DNA of 64,000 bases, taken from assembly GCA_029990175.1 (NCBI GenBank), contig JARKIP010000033.1:1550001-1614000 (forward strand), written 5' to 3'. A program made the position numbers and the translations under genes. The notes under the pieces are model-generated. The model ran no database searches and was not told where the DNA came from. It saw only the letters and a list, made by a program, of their open reading frames with translations. This stretch comes from Petunia secreta. Lineage: Eukaryota; Streptophyta; Magnoliopsida; Solanales; Solanaceae. Position 1 is the stretch's first letter. Each line of letters opens with the position of its first letter. Positions 33,001-43,743 of this stretch are shown in pieces.

Positions 33001-34134
33001 TACTTTCCCACTCTAACTCTTCCCGCTCTAACTGATGGTATGCCTCGAACCTTTGGGCAATATTTACAACATCAAATAAAATCCAGACCTCAATTTCTCG
33101 AGCCATCTGGGATTTCAAGGAAAAATAAAGGTCATCAATAAATCTCTGAATCTCTCGAAAGGCTCATGAACTAGTTCTAATGCATATCCAGCCATTCTAT
33201 AGAATTCAATCTCATATTCCAAATCTGACAGGCTACCCTGTCCAATCCACTCAAACTGGCGACACTTTCCATCTCGCTCGCAGCACGAAAGGAACTTTTT
33301 CCACGAATCTAGATGAAAAATCGAACCACGCTAGCTAATAAGAGAGAGGCCCGCCAATTCAAGGCTGGACCCCTGAAACTGGAAAGAAGAATAATCAACA
33401 CCATACCGCTTGATATAATCAAAAGCCTGAAGAATACGCTGGCATTATTTTAGTTTAAAAAAGTTACGAGGTTTATCTGATGCATTGCATAAGAATATCG
33501 GAAGGTTCAACCGCGTAAAATAATGCAACCTCTTTAGGCACTCAGACCGAACTGATACCTCGGCTGGCTAACCAGCCAGAACAATTAGAGGTACAACACA
33601 TACTACCTCCGGAATATAATTTACTGCAGCAATATTAAGAACCGGAAAAGGAGCTCCCTGAGATCGAATGTCTGCACATGCGGCAACTTGATAAGCTGCC
33701 CTGCGAATAATAGGCTCTTACGTTATCTGCGTCGCCAAGATTCTCATAAAGCATCGTAGAGAGCCAAAGGAACTACAAGGCCCTTCTCCCTTGCCCATCG
33801 CGAGCTCGTACAGCTGGGACCTCCGTAACTAGATCGTCAGCACGATCAAAACTCTCGGGGCTTCGTCAGTGCTAGCCCCAGGCTAGACTGCTTCGTCCTG
33901 AACTCCTTCCATTTGCTGATTTGTCGTACGAGCGTTCACAATTACCACGAACGAATTAACGAAAATACTTTTGCATCCTAGACCGATGCACGATCAGAAA
34001 TGAAGGAAGTGAAACTTCCTAAATGCCATCATAGCCCCTCGTAGATAAGTACGGACGTCTACGTACACATCAGCGAGACTCTACTAGACACTGTCTTAGT
34101 CTGGATAGACTCTAAACTGGGCTCTGATACCAAT
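30027..34134 (-). pseudogene. Interior of the long-LTR element: decayed gag and scrambled fragments
   Basis: On the minus strand, 33930-32450 resembles a chromovirus gag: VRSECLKRLHYFTRLNLP, then QRFEAYHQLERE, then a Gly/Ser/Pro-rich tail, with many stops. On the plus strand, 30895-31205 is a pol fragment (KQRHYEYPVLVEYRQ, VSDVADLRG, HPGSTKMHHDLKQIY, QCSNCQQVK) from the RNase H/integrase zinc-finger region, homologous to the opposite strand of about 62100-62410. At about 31620-31730 there is a ~100-bp piece also present at 59652-59757 within another LTR. Between these islands (30027-30890, 31210-31610, 31740-32440) I see nothing codable. Confidence 0.6.
34119..34132 (-). other. Long-LTR element primer-binding site
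   Basis: On the minus strand TGGTATCAGAGCCC, two bases from the LTR at 34135. Complementary to initiator methionine tRNA. It fixes the element orientation. Confidence 0.85.
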
Positions 34135-36706
34135 TGACACGACCAGGAATCCGGTTAGACCGTGCGGGCACCCGACATCCTCCCCTAGACCCGTCAGGCG
34201 AACCCTTACCAATTAAATCAGGAAAATAAATATAACAATTCACAAATACGGACAAGACTTAAAAAAAAACACAGACATACTGATACCTCTAAGCTGTACA
34301 AAAGAAATTACAGCTGACTACCCAACATACTAGGTTTAGGGCTATCCAGACTAGACATCTAAGAGTACAAAAGAAGACAGATACCTCCTGAAGGGAGCAA
34401 AATGCAACTGAAATGATAACCAATAAACTGGTGGCCATCCGGAATAAAATCTTGCTCACCTTGACAGCTGAAGTCGTCTCCGCTCCTTCACAACGTGGCG
34501 AACTCAATTCTGGAGCGAATATGCCGAAACGAAATAGATAGACAAGAAACAAACAACAAACAAGGGTGAGCCAAAAGGACTCAATAAGTGGGGCAGACTA
34601 GCCACCTCAAAGAATAGGATAGCTAGCCTGGGAGAAAAGAAATAGATAAACCAAATTCTTTTTATTTAAATTATAAAAAGGCAGAGCCAGATAACAACTG
34701 GAAATACGTAAGAAACTAATAAACTCAACCAAGGATGCGTGCCAGAAACATATCAACAAATAAGAAATACACGTATAAGCAGAACAGTAGTCATCTACCG
34801 CACGTCTACACAATAGTATGAATTGAGATGAAATGAAATGAAGTGACATGAAATGAAATGAAATATGATGCGAAGGGTCACATGTGTCCGTAATCCCATC
34901 CCGAAGCGGAATACTCCTGCATTCGAGGGGAATCCAATCTGATAACCCACTGGAGCGGAATACTCCTGCTCCTGGAGCGGAATACTCCTGCACCCGATAT
35001 AATATAAACCAGAGGCGGAATACTCCTGCACTCTCTTGGGGCGGAATACTCCTGCACCCGATATAATGTAAAGCTGAAGCGGAATACTCCTGCACTCTCC
35101 TAGGGCGGAATCCTCCTACCCTCAATATGATATAATTGAGTGGAATACTCCTGCTCCTGGAGCGGAATACTCCTACCCTCAATATGATACAATGGAGCGG
35201 AATACTCCTGCTCCTGGGGCGGAATACTCCTGCTCAATGGAGCGGAATACTCCTTCTCCTGGCGCGGAATACTCCTGCACCCAATATGATATGCAATGTA
35301 ATGCATATGAATGACATATAATGCATATGAATGTAATGTGATGCAATAATAACCCTTCACCGGCGCGGGACTCTCATCGACAGCTGGGGAGTAGATGCCA
35401 ACTCACAGCCAGAGTACAACGCTAAGATGCTCAATGCAATACCAACAACATGACATATAATATAATATACAATGTAGATCCAAGGCTAAGGCGTAAGGAG
35501 CACGCCTATCAGCAGCTGCACACGTATGGGACACGTGGTAGAAAATCCACGAGGCCAGGTGCCTCCAAAGAAATGGGTATAAACACGTACCTCGTTACAA
35601 AGTTAGCACAATTACTCAACAACCGCTTTTTCCTTTGAATTCATTACCAAACGATCCCACTCTATTCAACAAGCAGAAAAATATATCAAATTAGGCTAAA
35701 GGCTTCATTCCTCACATATTATGGCAATCCAGGTAGGAACCTGATACCCTATTCGCATACGCAATACGCAGGCCAGGCCTATGTACAGGGTTTATGGTCA
35801 CATAACCAAACCCTAAATAAATTACATTTATAAGTTGCCCATAACTCACTGAGTACGAATATATAATCAATTTCGTTATTGGGGTCCATTTGACCCTTTA
35901 AACATTTAATTGAACTTATTAGAATGATGTATAATATTCCAAGTTTTACCGTTAAAACATATTCAAACACACGTAATAAACTCAAATAATATATTCGGAT
36001 CATTACCTGAATGTTTCATGATGAAAATTCTACTTTTCTCCGGCCCCTTTTCTTATTTTCTGGCATTTTCTTTTTCCACTGCGTAATTTCCTAATTCTCT
36101 GTTAATGTTGCGTTTCTGTTGTTTCTGTAAAGATGAGCATATAAGCTCATCTTTAAAACCGCCATCCATTTTTCCTTTTTTTTACTTTTTTTTTTTTTGT
36201 CTTTTGTCTTTTTCTCTTTTTTTTCGCGACGAAAATTAAAACAGTACCATATGATATTCGAAATAATTCCAACTTTTGTATACGAGTTATACAAAATATA
36301 TGTAACATACTCGCGAAGGCGGATCTCAAATCGGACTTCTGAAACTCAAGATACGAATTTAAATGAAAAAGGTCAAATTATTTAACTTTCGGCACTTTAG
36401 CGGAAACTAGCCGAACAATATCGAAAATTCACTTTCCAAAGTTCATAAAAATCACAAATAATCATACGAACCTAACGGCGCTTTCGGATTCTTAATCGGA
36501 GCTCATTCGAAAAAACCGAGCTCGAAAATCTCTTTTTAATATTTATCGCCAATAAAAACTGAAACCTTCTTCCGATGCCTACCAAACGAGGTCTGATTCA
36601 GCTCAAATTTTACAGACAGGGCCTAATGGACATGACGAATATTTTAAAATTATCGGCACACCAATCGGAGTCCTAACTTCCGAAACGACTGACCGAGGTC
36701 GTTTCA
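34135..36706 (-). repeat. Long-LTR element, 5' LTR
   Basis: 2572 bp, clearly the same LTR as 27537-30026, with a few percent visible differences and an expanded repeat block at about 34900-35280. It ends at 36706, followed by TCTGA. Confidence 0.92.
34900..35282. repeat. GCGGAATACTCCTGC repeat array in the 5' LTR
   Basis: The counterpart of 28265-28605 with two or more extra copies and rearranged spacers. Read from the minus strand it gives repeated RSIPPQE-like codons, which explains the 191-codon ORF at 34607-35182. Confidence 0.8.
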
Positions 36707-37914
36707 TCTGAACTCCCGTGGATCTTCCTCATCTGATCTCTCTCTCCTGATACTCCCATTAGTGTTAGTGGAGATTCATCCTCAGATTCCATTTCTTAAT
36801 CAGATTCACTATCAGTAGGTCCCCATGCAGCATAAAAGGCTTCCTTCCTCTTCCTTCTTTCTGCTCTGAAGTTTGAAGGTCGTCTGAATTTCTTCTTGTC
36901 TTTATCAGCATCTTTTGATGCCTCCTTCTCCTTCTCCTTTGTAGCTCTATTCTTCATCCACTCAACTTCCCATATTGGACAGTCCAGAACTGCATGGTTC
37001 TTTCTTGAAACATTTGAAGCACACTGAGTAGTCTGGGCTTGTCAATAATATTTTTTTCTACCAGTGTTTTCTTTGTTGTTTCTTTTGAATCCCTTGAACT
37101 TCCCAAGTTTAAATTTATACCTCAAAGCAACGACCATAGTATCTTCGACTGATTGCAAGTCAACATATTCCTCGGATTCATCAGTTGCCTCAAGTGCAAG
37201 AGTCTTGTCCTTCTTGGGTACTGGTTTGCTTTTTTATTCCTTCATCATCTAATGTGTTTTCAAGCTTCCAACCAGTTCTTCAAGTCTGATCGATCTGAGA
37301 GGATTGGACTCAATGATAGCAGTTATTTTGGGTTCCCAGGCATCTGGAAGTACATTTAGAACCTTATCCACCATTTCTACTTCCGGTAAACCATATCTAG
37401 AGATGTCATCTCGTTAGTAATAATACTCAAACTTGTCATCATGTCTTGTATTGACTCCTTCTCTCCTACGGTGAACAACTCAAATTTTCTTTTCGTTATT
37501 CTTCTCTTGGAATCCTTAACTTCAGTAGTTCCTTCATGCGCAACTTCCAGGGCATCCCAAATTACCTTAGCCGTCTTATAAGATGAAACTCTATTGAACT
37601 CTTCAGGACCAAGCCAACTCTTCAGGACCAAGCCCACAAATTACCAATCGTTTGGCTTTGCGGTTCGTTTCAACAGTCTTATAGTCAGCCTCATTGAACT
37701 CCTCTTTTGATTTTGGTTCTTCTCGAGCAACAGCTCCTTCCCCACCTACTTTGGTCGGAATCAAGTTTCCTTCAGATACTATCAACCAAAGTTGATAATC
37801 CTCAGCACAAATATAGTTCTTCATTTTGTTCTTCCACCATGCGTAGTACTGCTCATTAAACTGTGGAGGCCTTAGAACCGACTGTCCTTCAGTGATAGTA
37901 GGTGGTGCACTCAT
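36707..37914 (-). pseudogene. Copia gag, module 1
   Basis: Starts with ATG at 37912-37914 (MSAPPTITEGQSVLRPPQFN), 42 bases from the PBS. UBN2-type gag domain: YYAWWKNKMKNYICAEDYQLWLIV, KRLVICGLGPEE, YKTAKVIWDALEVAHEGT, IQDMMTSLSIITNEM. A 19-bp tandem duplication (37597-37615 and 37616-37634) shifts the frame after LGPEEL. Further stops follow. A damaged zinc knuckle (about 36990-37035; one Cys lost) is followed by DCPIWEVEWMKNR and a basic tail FRRPSNFRAERRKEEAFYAAWG, typical of SIRE Gag. The sequence is cut by the long-LTR element at 36706 and joins a different gag module at 27536. Confidence 0.75.
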
Positions 37915-37958
37915 GATTTTGATCCTTCTCAGGGTGTTAACCTAATGCGAGAAGACCT

Positions 37959-37970
37959 GCTCGGATACCA
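37959..37970 (-). other. Copia primer-binding site
   Basis: On the minus strand TGGTATCCGAGC, two bases from the 5' LTR. This is the initiator-methionine PBS with one mismatch to TGGTATCAGAGC. Confidence 0.75.
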
Positions 37971-37972
37971 CT

Positions 37973-38865
37973 TGTTATACTCCAAGCACCTCCCATGGAC
38001 ACTAGAAGGGAAGGTTGAATAATGTCCTCCGATTTTCATCGAAGAACCCAATTCTTAACGTTATGAACCTTTTCCTTGTTGCAACAGTTTCCATGACAAA
38101 CACCTCACCACACACAAATTGCAAACTCAAGGAACACGGTGTTTTTACGTGGAAAACTCTTTGCTCGAGGGAGAAAAATCATGACCCACACTCTGGGATT
38201 TTTGAACCAATCTACTAACAAAAAGAGCAAGTTTTAGATTACAACATTCTGTAACCAAGGGGCTACACTCTATACCCTAATCACTCAACAAAGCTAGACT
38301 CTAGCTTTACAAAGTAATCTCACAATAGTTCACCTAGCACAGTTGCTTCTAAACTAAGCATGTAGGTTGAAACAATGATAGCACAGAACCACGACCACTT
38401 CAAAACAAGAACCTAGACAAAATATCTAAGTTCAACTATGTAGCCTTTAACAGTTGTCTTCAACAGTTAAGTCACTTGAAAGTTATTGGATCGCCTTAGT
38501 ATTGTTCTCAACTCTCGTTGTGAATAACTGAATATTGGCTTCTTCAATTACTAGCTTTTATACGGTCTTCGTAACCCTAGTAGTATTTCGCAAGGAAACC
38601 TTGTAATTATGACAAGACAAGATTTCCTGTGACACTTTCTTTGTTTAGCTCCAACTCCTATTCATACTTCAAAGACACAGCCACGGCACAACCTCTTTTA
38701 GCTGACTAGGATGCATAATAATTCACGCGCCACTATTCCTAGTTCTGCAATGATTTCCATTCCATAATATTTTCGATCAGTCGTGCCCTTCTTCATAAGG
38801 CCCTAGTTCTCCTCCAGAACCACTGGGTCCTTCGTTTGTCATTCTTCAAAACATTCACCTCAACA
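37973..38865 (-). repeat. Copia 5' LTR
   Basis: 893 bp. Plus-strand text begins TGTTATACTCC and ends TCAACA; on the element strand TGTTGAG...TATAACA. The right half matches 1-445. The flanking five bases to the right are GGTTT; the matching duplication would lie left of the window. Confidence 0.88.
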
Positions 38866-39077
38866 GGTTTACATGAATTCTAGTTTAAACTAAGCAAACA
38901 AATAAAGTAAAGTGGTAGTTGTGATTCTATAATAGGTAACATAAGGGCGTAAACGGCTATAGTGGTGTTCATCCAATGGGTAAAGTATTTTACCCTACCT
39001 ATCATGGGTATGAGTATGGTCGAGTCAATCTATGGTAACCCATAGAATCCGCCAGCCCTAAAAGGGGTCTACCTCAC
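38866..39077. other. Older repeat sequence between copia and Tat
   Basis: Noncoding. It is continuous with 54380 onward across the Tat insertion (target duplication CTCAC). Probably part of an old LTR, since the right-hand continuation carries an LTR-like minus-strand TATA box. No ORF. Confidence 0.4.
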
Positions 39078-39581
39078 TGTTTATGCCTAAATTTGTACGT
39101 CTAGGTTAAACAATTAGTTATGTATGAGGTCACAAGAAATATAGTAAATTATGATAGAAAAAGTAAGTAAATACGATGAAAGTAAAAAATAAGAAATTAA
39201 GCCAGAGCCAATAGAGAAAGCAAAGTAATTCGTATTCCCTGAGAGTAACCGACTTCGATGGTAAATTGTGTCTTGTGTACAATATAATGTAAGGAGGGGT
39301 ATTTATAGTAGTGATAATATCATAAATAAGGTAAAAGACAAATACTAATAAGTCCATGGGCCTACAACTCAAGGCGGTAGTATACTAAACATTAACTAGG
39401 AGACTGTAAACCCTAGGCGGCGGGATATGTGCCCTGCACCTTGTGACCAAACCGCCTAAACGGTCATTGGCTCTAAGAGCGGGCATATATCCTCAATGCC
39501 TGGTGACTTGTAGGATAAGTCTAGTCTCATGAGCTACACTCATATCCCCGTAATAATAGATGGTGTATTTTTGCCCACACA
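39078..39581 (-). repeat. Tat 3' LTR
   Basis: 504 bp. Plus-strand text TGTTTATGCC...CCCACACA, followed by the pyrimidine-rich complement of a polypurine tract (minus-strand AAGTGGGGGACTGA at 39582-39598). Confidence 0.88.
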
Positions 39582-41570
39582 GTCAGTCCCCCACTTGCTG
39601 AGTGCTGACGCAAGCAATCGGGAAGTGAAAGCGGTGTGATTTGAAAAGGTACCTCACTGACTCCTTGAGACTCGCTGTCTCTTTGACCAAGAATAATAAG
39701 GACTTCTTCGAGAACCTCACATGCTTCCATTTGATTGGTTGATATCGATTCCATGCATATTTCCAAAGAAAGCTAATGACTGCTCTGAATCGTTCTATAT
39801 CTACAACTGTTATGATGCTTTGACCATTTTGTGCTCCATCCTTACCCCTCTCCGCCTATAAATAATGGCCTTGTGATAGTGGAAGGCATCACACACTTCT
39901 TCAGAAAACATTCCCTCCCTTTTTTTGAAAATTTATATCTGCGTGGCCTTTGATCCTTGTATGATACTCCCAAAAATTCTTCTTCATTTTATGAGGATGA
40001 GACTTGAGAAAATTACAAGGAGAGACTCATCTGCAGTTATCTTCTTTTCTTTATTTATCCGTGAGGGAAGGAAAGAAGTCCCCCGAGCCATGATGCACGG
40101 CCGGAACTTTAATGGTGATGTTTTTCGGAAGATCTTCATTGTGGTAGACGTATCAATTCTGACGCGTTCCATCATCTTGCATGGTGATTTACTATGATAT
40201 TCTTCTTGTCATGTGGCGCGTGGCAACAGAGGAATGCCATCCCATTTGGGCTTCTTGTAGTTCGCTCATCTCCTAGTTGCTTGGGAACATATCCTCGAAG
40301 CAACTTCTTTTGCACGAGGAGCGTGTCCTGGGATATCCTCTCCTTCTTCGAGCGGTTGATGCTCGAAAGCATTCTCCATACCAACAGTGTTCAGGGTGGG
40401 TATATAGCTCTGGCCTATTCCTTGATTTTGGAGTGTGCATAAGCTTCCAATCGTTCGGGGAAGAGAGAGTATGAGGCATTTCCGAGATTCATGGGGATTC
40501 CTTATTAGAGTCTCTCCAAGTGAATCCAAATAAAGTCTTCGGTGCCCATTCTACTATTTACGCCGTTCTACTGAGGGATTCCTCATTTGGGCTGATTTTC
40601 CTTCCCCCATGATACAGTATCACAAAGATGTTGCTCCTTGGGTTGCCCGGTTGGAAATTTCGCCTTCTAATCCCTGGAGAGACTTTGATGCAAGAGATAA
40701 AATCCAGACAAAGAACCTTCGGGAGTGCAATACAAAGAAACTTGCAGTGTTAGTCTTCCCTTTCCTTTTTTTTTCAACAATTGTTATAAACAAATGTTGT
40801 ATTCAGGAAGAACTAAATATATATAATGAGCCTACGAGCTATTCGTTATTACTGAAACAAATGTTCATCAATATTTCATACGTACTTGTGTTATTACGCA
40901 TTTTGTAATGTGTGGCCAAGCAGTATGTTTGTGCATCTAGATATTACATGGCTTTCTGTCGTCCTGACTGCTCTAGTTATTTAAGAACATGTGTCAGTGT
41001 GCCTGCCTTGAGCAATTACGTCTGTTGTGCACCGATAGACGGCAGTTAGGTTGCATTCGTAGCAGATGGCTGTTTATGCCCAAAATGGGATGACTTTAGC
41101 CAGTGTGGTAACGATTTTTTTGCATTCTGAGACAAAACGTCTTCGCTTAGTTACTCGAGTATTAAAGACTTTCTGGCACTGCGCGGACATGCATCCCTAT
41201 CGGCGTGTAGGTGCAATTGTTGATTTAGGGAGTTCAACCCATGATTAATGCCTGGTGGCTGAGTTAGACGGGGTCTAACTCTAAGCCAGTAGTGTACTCT
41301 ACTTTCTTGTAGCGGAAAGTGAGTGTATTACTTCAACCTAGGTCTAGTTGGGGCTATGAATAGTTGGATCATATATGGATCAAAATAATTGGACAAAATG
41401 GACTAGTTGGAATAGTAATTTTATTGATACGTCGCGGAGCAATGTGAAATAAGGAACGAGGCTAAATGCCCGTTGTAAGACAAAGAACTCGGCTAAGAGC
41501 CCATTGTAAATAATTTTGAGAAGACCAGGAAAAGGAAAAATACATATCTCGAGTATTCAGGATTAGTCAG
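39582..41570 (-). other. Tat 3' region between integrase and LTR, with a possible antisense unit
   Basis: Two kilobases with no recognised domain. On the plus strand, opposite to pol, there is a TATA-like CTATAAATAAT at about 39857-39867 followed by short ORFs (39925-40197 and 40609-40908, neither recognisable). Tat-lineage elements often carry an extra ORF here, frequently antisense, so this may be its decayed remnant. The minus strand shows nothing coding. Confidence 0.45.
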
Positions 41571-41660
41571 CCTTTCAAGAGTAGTACTTCTTAAGCCATG
41601 TGATATTCCAGTTATTTGGAATGGTTATCCCCTCCATGTCTTCGATAACGTACGCACCTT
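41571..41660 (-). pseudogene. Tat integrase, C-terminal end split off by CACTA
   Basis: The minus strand reads GAYVIEDMEGITIPNNWNIT and then WLKKYY, the usual end of Tat-type integrase. It continues the frame broken at 49787 on the other side of the CACTA element; CTT at 41658-41660 is the duplicated target. Confidence 0.75.
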
Positions 41661-41820
41661 CACTACTACAAAAAGTATATTTAGCGGCTATTATTTAGCT
41701 GCAATAAATTAGTGGCCGCTAATTAAATATTTAAGCGGAAAGATTAGCGGCAAATAAACATTAGCCACTAAATAATATTCTTTTACCGGCAATAGAAAAC
41801 TTTTGCCACTGAAAATCTCT
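41661..41820 (+). repeat. CACTA left terminus and subterminal repeats
   Basis: The terminal repeat CACTACTACAAAAAG is followed by several copies, in both orientations, of AGCGGC(A/T)A and TTAGCGGC. In CACTA elements such subterminal motifs bind the second transposase protein (TNPA type). Confidence 0.8.
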
Positions 41821-42103
41821 AATTGAAACCAATTTTTACTACTTTATCTTTCCCTCCAATTCTATTCCACAACAATTTAGTATTCCCTCCTATTATTAAA
41901 AAACAAATTAAAAGAAAAACGTTTTCCCTCCAAACACAATTACACGCTAAACCAACTTCTGCTAAAATTCCACCTCCATACACAATTACACGCTAAACCC
42001 AAAAACAAAATTCTTCTTCTGAATACTAATCTCGCTGCTCAACGTCTGTACCAGCACCGACCACCATCCAAGTCGTCGTTCTCACTGTCGATCACCTTCC
42101 CAG

Positions 42104-43731
42104 GTAAGCTAACGGATCTCTCTCCTACAATCGCTTTTCTCACCACCCTTTTCTTCCCTAAACTGAATTTGTGATTTGTGATATTCAATTTTGGCAACTA
42201 GCTGATTCGTAAAGTAGAGATTTCTTTTTGTTTGCTAAGTCGTGAATGTGATCTCTGATTGCTGGTAAATTGATGGCAATTGTTTGAATCGATTCCTCTG
42301 TTTCCCCTAATATTTTGACTGCGTATTTCTTGTGATTGTTCTGTAGTTCTCTGAGTTTTGTTTATGAAACTCGATCTTTTCTATTAATTTACAGCATCAT
42401 GAGTAGACAAGAATAACTAATTTTAATCGCGAAACTTTAGTAAAAAGTGATCAGGGAACAACAGTTTCGAACAGGGCGGAGCCAAGTTAGAGTGGGGTTG
42501 GTCATCCGAACAACCTTCGTCAAAAACTTATACCATGTATATATGTGAAATATTCTATTGTTTGTAAATATAGAATAAACTGAACAACCTCGACATAGAT
42601 GTTATGGTAGTTTAGCGGGCTAAGGGTGTTCATGTTTAATGGAAGCACGCAAGTTCGATAGTCGCTGGAGTTTGACATTTTTGCTCTGCACTTTTGGCTA
42701 ACTACTGGGCCATATACTACTTTCTTATTAAAAGGAACAGGACCCTATTTACTTTTCTTTTTCAAATTTAATATTGTGTAGTTTTATAATTTCAAGTTTA
42801 AGAAAATACTTTAATATAGTACCAAAATCAAGTTGAACACCATTTGTTGGAAAAAGAAGTTGGTGCACCAGTTCATTGAAAAAAATATTATTGTGTAAAA
42901 AAATTTGAACAACCTTGTAAGAAATTTTGGCTACGCCACTTGTTTCGAATTAGAACCGTGTAAAAATCTGGTTCTGAATACATGGCTTTCTTGTTCAAAA
43001 GTCTCTCCATATTTTATTTGTCTGGAAAATTTGGTAAACAAAGTCAAAGTTTGGGAACTACGCCAAAGCACTATACTGGATTCTGTTTGAAATACAATGA
43101 GAAGATTAGGTAAACTTTGAGGATTTATTATATGCAAATAGTAATGTGGTTGAGATTGTGTTTTTCGAATTAGTTGAAACCACGAATGAATATATATTCA
43201 TGCGAATCGTAGCAAAATTGAAGTTATTTATAAACTTAATTTGTTTCTAAATTTTCAATAGTGTAAAGTAGTTGTATTTGAATCCTGCACCTAGATGAAT
43301 ATGAACAATTTGTTTTGCTTGCGTCATATATCTCAGGTTAATGTTCCTTTAAGACACCGAAGACATGGCTTCTTTTTTTTTTTAGTTTAGATTAAGTAGC
43401 TAATTAGATTGTCAGGGTTCATCTAAGCCACCACAAGTCAAGATATGATTTTTCATGTTTGTATATTGATTCATCAATTTGACTATGCAATTGTTTTGTC
43501 TTTTTACCAAGTCTTCTTGTTAATAATATTTCACAAGTAACCTTTAATGTATTCGAAAAGGCACTCTCTTGATTCATGGAATTTTTTTCTTCTCCATGTA
43601 AGCATTTTTTAAGTAAAAATTAGTCTACACATAGAAAAATGTTAAACGCACATGTTACATTGCACAACTTCTTCATTTTATTTTTCATATTTTATTTGTG
43701 TTCATTTTGCGTTGTCTTCTTGCAATTGTAG
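42104..43731 (+). other. Predicted 5'-UTR intron of the CACTA transposase gene
   Basis: Donor CCCAG|GTAAGCT at 42103/42104 and acceptor TTGCAATTGTAG ending at 43731, twelve bases before the transposase ATG at 43744. The interval has no coding sequence and contains a MITE at 42472-42941. Inferred from splice-site quality and position only. Confidence 0.5.
42472..42941. mobile_element. hAT-like MITE inside the CACTA intron
   Basis: 470 bp flanked by an 8-bp duplication GTTTCGAA (42464-42471 and 42942-42949), the size used by hAT elements. Imperfect terminal inverted repeats: CAGGGCGGAGCCA at the left and TGGCTACGCCACTT at the right. A/T-rich and noncoding. Confidence 0.75.
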
Positions 43732-43743
43732 AAGAGAATAATC

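Larger units (their letters stand above)
27537..36706 (-). mobile_element. Long-LTR gypsy derivative (chromovirus-like, probably non-autonomous)
   Basis: Two ~2.5-kb LTRs (27537-30026 and 34135-36706) with TG...CA ends, flanked by target duplication TCTGA at 27532-27536 and 36707-36711. The PBS (TGGTATCAGAGCCC, minus strand) lies beside the right LTR, so the element is in minus orientation. The 4.1-kb interior holds a decayed gag (about 32450-33930, minus). It also holds a plus-strand pol fragment at 30895-31205, opposite to the element's own direction. I recognise no RT in it. It inserted into the copia gag region. Confidence 0.88.
1..38865 (-). mobile_element. SIRE-like Ty1/copia retrotransposon, interrupted twice, 3' end outside window
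   Basis: The order on the minus strand is 5' LTR (37973-38865), primer-binding site, gag, protease, integrase, reverse transcriptase, RNase H, an extra ORF and a 3' LTR cut by the window edge (1-445). The domain order PR-IN-RT-RH is that of Ty1/copia. A coiled-coil region after gag, a second zinc-knuckle segment and a long ORF downstream of pol point to the SIRE/Maximus lineage. Two later elements split it at 2986-22847 and 27537-36706. Sequence 22848-23375 (after RNase H) resumes at 2985, so the pieces form one insertion. It carries two different gag modules, so it may be a recombinant. All of its genes are broken. Confidence 0.85.

Noticed and set aside
34607..35182. 191-codon minus-strand ORF with RSIPPQE repeats, and similar ORFs at 28009-28680
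   Set aside because: They arise from the GCGGAATACTCC tandem repeats in the LTRs; frames differ between the two LTR copies.
39925..40908. Plus-strand ORFs of 90, 82 and 99 codons in the Tat 3' region as genes
   Set aside because: Short, without recognisable domains, and inside a decayed retroelement; described only as a possible remnant antisense unit.
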